A DNA stretch of 8,104 nucleotides, taken from NCBI GenBank assembly GCA_003646045.1, contig QNDV01000082.1, positions 1-8,104 on the forward strand, in the 5' to 3' direction. Each line of letters starts with the position of its first letter. The first letter of the stretch is position 1. This stretch comes from a bacterium. Lineage in GTDB: Bacteria > Krumholzibacteriota > Krumholzibacteria > LZORAL124-64-63. The notes beneath the pieces were generated by a model, which was not told the origin of the DNA, did not search any database, and worked only from the letters and a program-made list of their open reading frames with translations. A program made the translations under genes and the position numbers. This document shows, in pieces, positions 7,147 through 8,104 of this stretch.

Positions 7147-8104
7147 ATGAAACTCCTCGGTACACGCCCCGAACGGCGAGTCGTCCTGGCCTTTGCCGGG
7201 GCGATCCTTACGGGCACCATCCTGCTGGCACTTCCGATCAGCGCCACCGACAGCCGCATCGGATTGGTGGATGCATTGTTCACGGCCACCAGCGCCGTCT
7301 GTGTCACGGGTCTGGTGGTGGTGGATACCGCCACGGATTTCTCGCGCTTCGGCCAGGTTGTGATCCTGCTGCTGATGCAGATGGGCGGTCTGGGGATGAT
7401 GACCCTGGCCACGGCGCTACTACTGTCGTTGGCCTCGCGTCTTTCGTTCCGCCACGCCATTCTGGTCACTGATTCCCTGACGGCCGACCACCGCCTGCGT
7501 CCCCGCTCGCTGGTACGGGCGGTGGTGGTTACGGCCCTGGCCTTCGAAGGCCTGGGAGCCCTATTGCTGTTTCTGCGCTTCCGGACGACCTCGCCCCCGG
7601 GGACCGCCCTGTTCGACGCCGTCTTCCACGCCGTATCGGCCTTCTGCAACGCGGGCTTCTCGACCTGGTCCGACAGCCTGGTCCGCTACGCGGGCGACGT
7701 CTACGTGCTGGTGATCATGGCGGTACTCGTGGTCAGCGGCGGCCTGGGTTTCGTGGTGATCAGCGAGGTGGCCACGGGCCTGCGCAAGCGAAGCTGGCGC
7801 CTGTCGCTGCATACCAGGATCTGCCTGACCGCTACAGCGGTACTACTGGCTTTCGGAACCGGTGGTTACCTGCTGGCAGAATCGTCCAACCTGCTGGCGG
7901 ACAGGGGTCCGCTATTGGCCGCGACCAACGCCTTTTTCCAGGCGGTGACGGTGCGCACCGCCGGCTTCAACACCCTGGATCAGACCCACCTCACAGCCAC
8001 CTCGGTGGCGCTGACGATCATGCTGATGTTCATCGGGGCCTGCCCGGGGTCCACCGGGGGTGGCATCAAGACTACGACTTTAGCGATCCTGGTGCTGGCG
8101 GCGT
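7147..8104 (+). CDS. ktrB: KtrB/TrkH-type potassium uptake channel subunit (partial, runs off the window)
   Basis: Membrane pore of a K+ uptake system, normally gated by a cytoplasmic nucleotide-binding RCK subunit (KtrA/TrkA), whose gene may lie to the right. 319 residues are visible with the frame open to the edge; KtrB proteins are about 440-450, so roughly 120 are missing. The four-repeat architecture shows: filter loops ATSAVCVTGL (G55), AVSAFCNAGF (G170), AVTVRTAGFNT (G273) and the fourth, GACPGSTGGGIKTTT (297-311). QMGGLGMMT (78-86) is the conserved helix after the first loop. The short N-terminus (TRPERRVVLAFAGAILTGTILLALPIS) lacks the extra helices of E. coli TrkH and fits the KtrB branch, though TrkH-type naming is also defensible. 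The ATG at 7147 is the first start after in-frame stops at 7099 and 7102; no Shine-Dalgarno precedes it. Confidence 0.93.
   Translation, partial: MKLLGTRPERRVVLAFAGAILTGTILLALPISATDSRIGLVDALFTATSAVCVTGLVVVDTATDFSRFGQVVILLLMQMGGLGMMTLATALLLSLASRLSFRHAILVTDSLTADHRLRPRSLVRAVVVTALAFEGLGALLLFLRFRTTSPPGTALFDAVFHAVSAFCNAGFSTWSDSLVRYAGDVYVLVIMAVLVVSGGLGFVVISEVATGLRKRSWRLSLHTRICLTATAVLLAFGTGGYLLAESSNLLADRGPLLAATNAFFQAVTVRTAGFNTLDQTHLTATSVALTIMLMFIGACPGSTGGGIKTTTLAILVLAA

Overview
The window is GC-rich bacterial chromosome, densely coding, with no mobile element, CRISPR array or RNA gene that I can see. It holds eight genes, two of them cut by the window edges. Fe-type superoxide dismutase, a proton-coupled peptide transporter, a KtrB/TrkH potassium channel subunit and a secreted protein shaped like an outer-membrane barrel point to a Gram-negative, high-GC organism. 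The phylum cannot be fixed from this piece. The superoxide dismutase looks proteobacterial, but the transporter and the kinase type also occur in delta-proteobacterial and FCB-type lineages.

Layout, left to right. (1) 1-1230, plus strand: the 3' part of tag (3-methyladenine DNA glycosylase I), then sodB behind its own candidate promoter and a strong Shine-Dalgarno. (2) A perfect 10-bp-stem hairpin at 1257-1280 separates sodB from a convergent minus-strand block. (3) 1286-3392, minus strand: a two-gene unit, a membrane GT2 glycosyltransferase followed after one base by a VanZ-like membrane protein with an added beta-rich C-terminal domain. (4) 3499-4644, minus: a soluble PAS histidine kinase with a Cys/His-rich insert and no response regulator nearby. 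(5) 4740-6110, minus: a POT-family peptide transporter. (6) 6111-6265: a divergent control region with a promoter-like sequence on each strand and an 8-bp inverted repeat. (7) 6266-7087, plus: an unrecognised exported protein, probably a small outer-membrane beta-barrel. (8) 7147 to the right edge, plus: ktrB/trkH, possibly translated from a leaderless transcript.

How the genes relate: this is mostly a row of separate housekeeping functions (DNA alkylation repair, superoxide removal, peptide uptake, K+ uptake). The only clear operon is GT2-VanZ, which suggests modification of an envelope or extracellular glycan. The kinase is an orphan. I see no convincing new multi-gene system. The parts most worth a second look are the VanZ fusion, the Cys-rich kinase, the unknown barrel protein, the divergent operator-like repeat and the possible leaderless start of ktrB.
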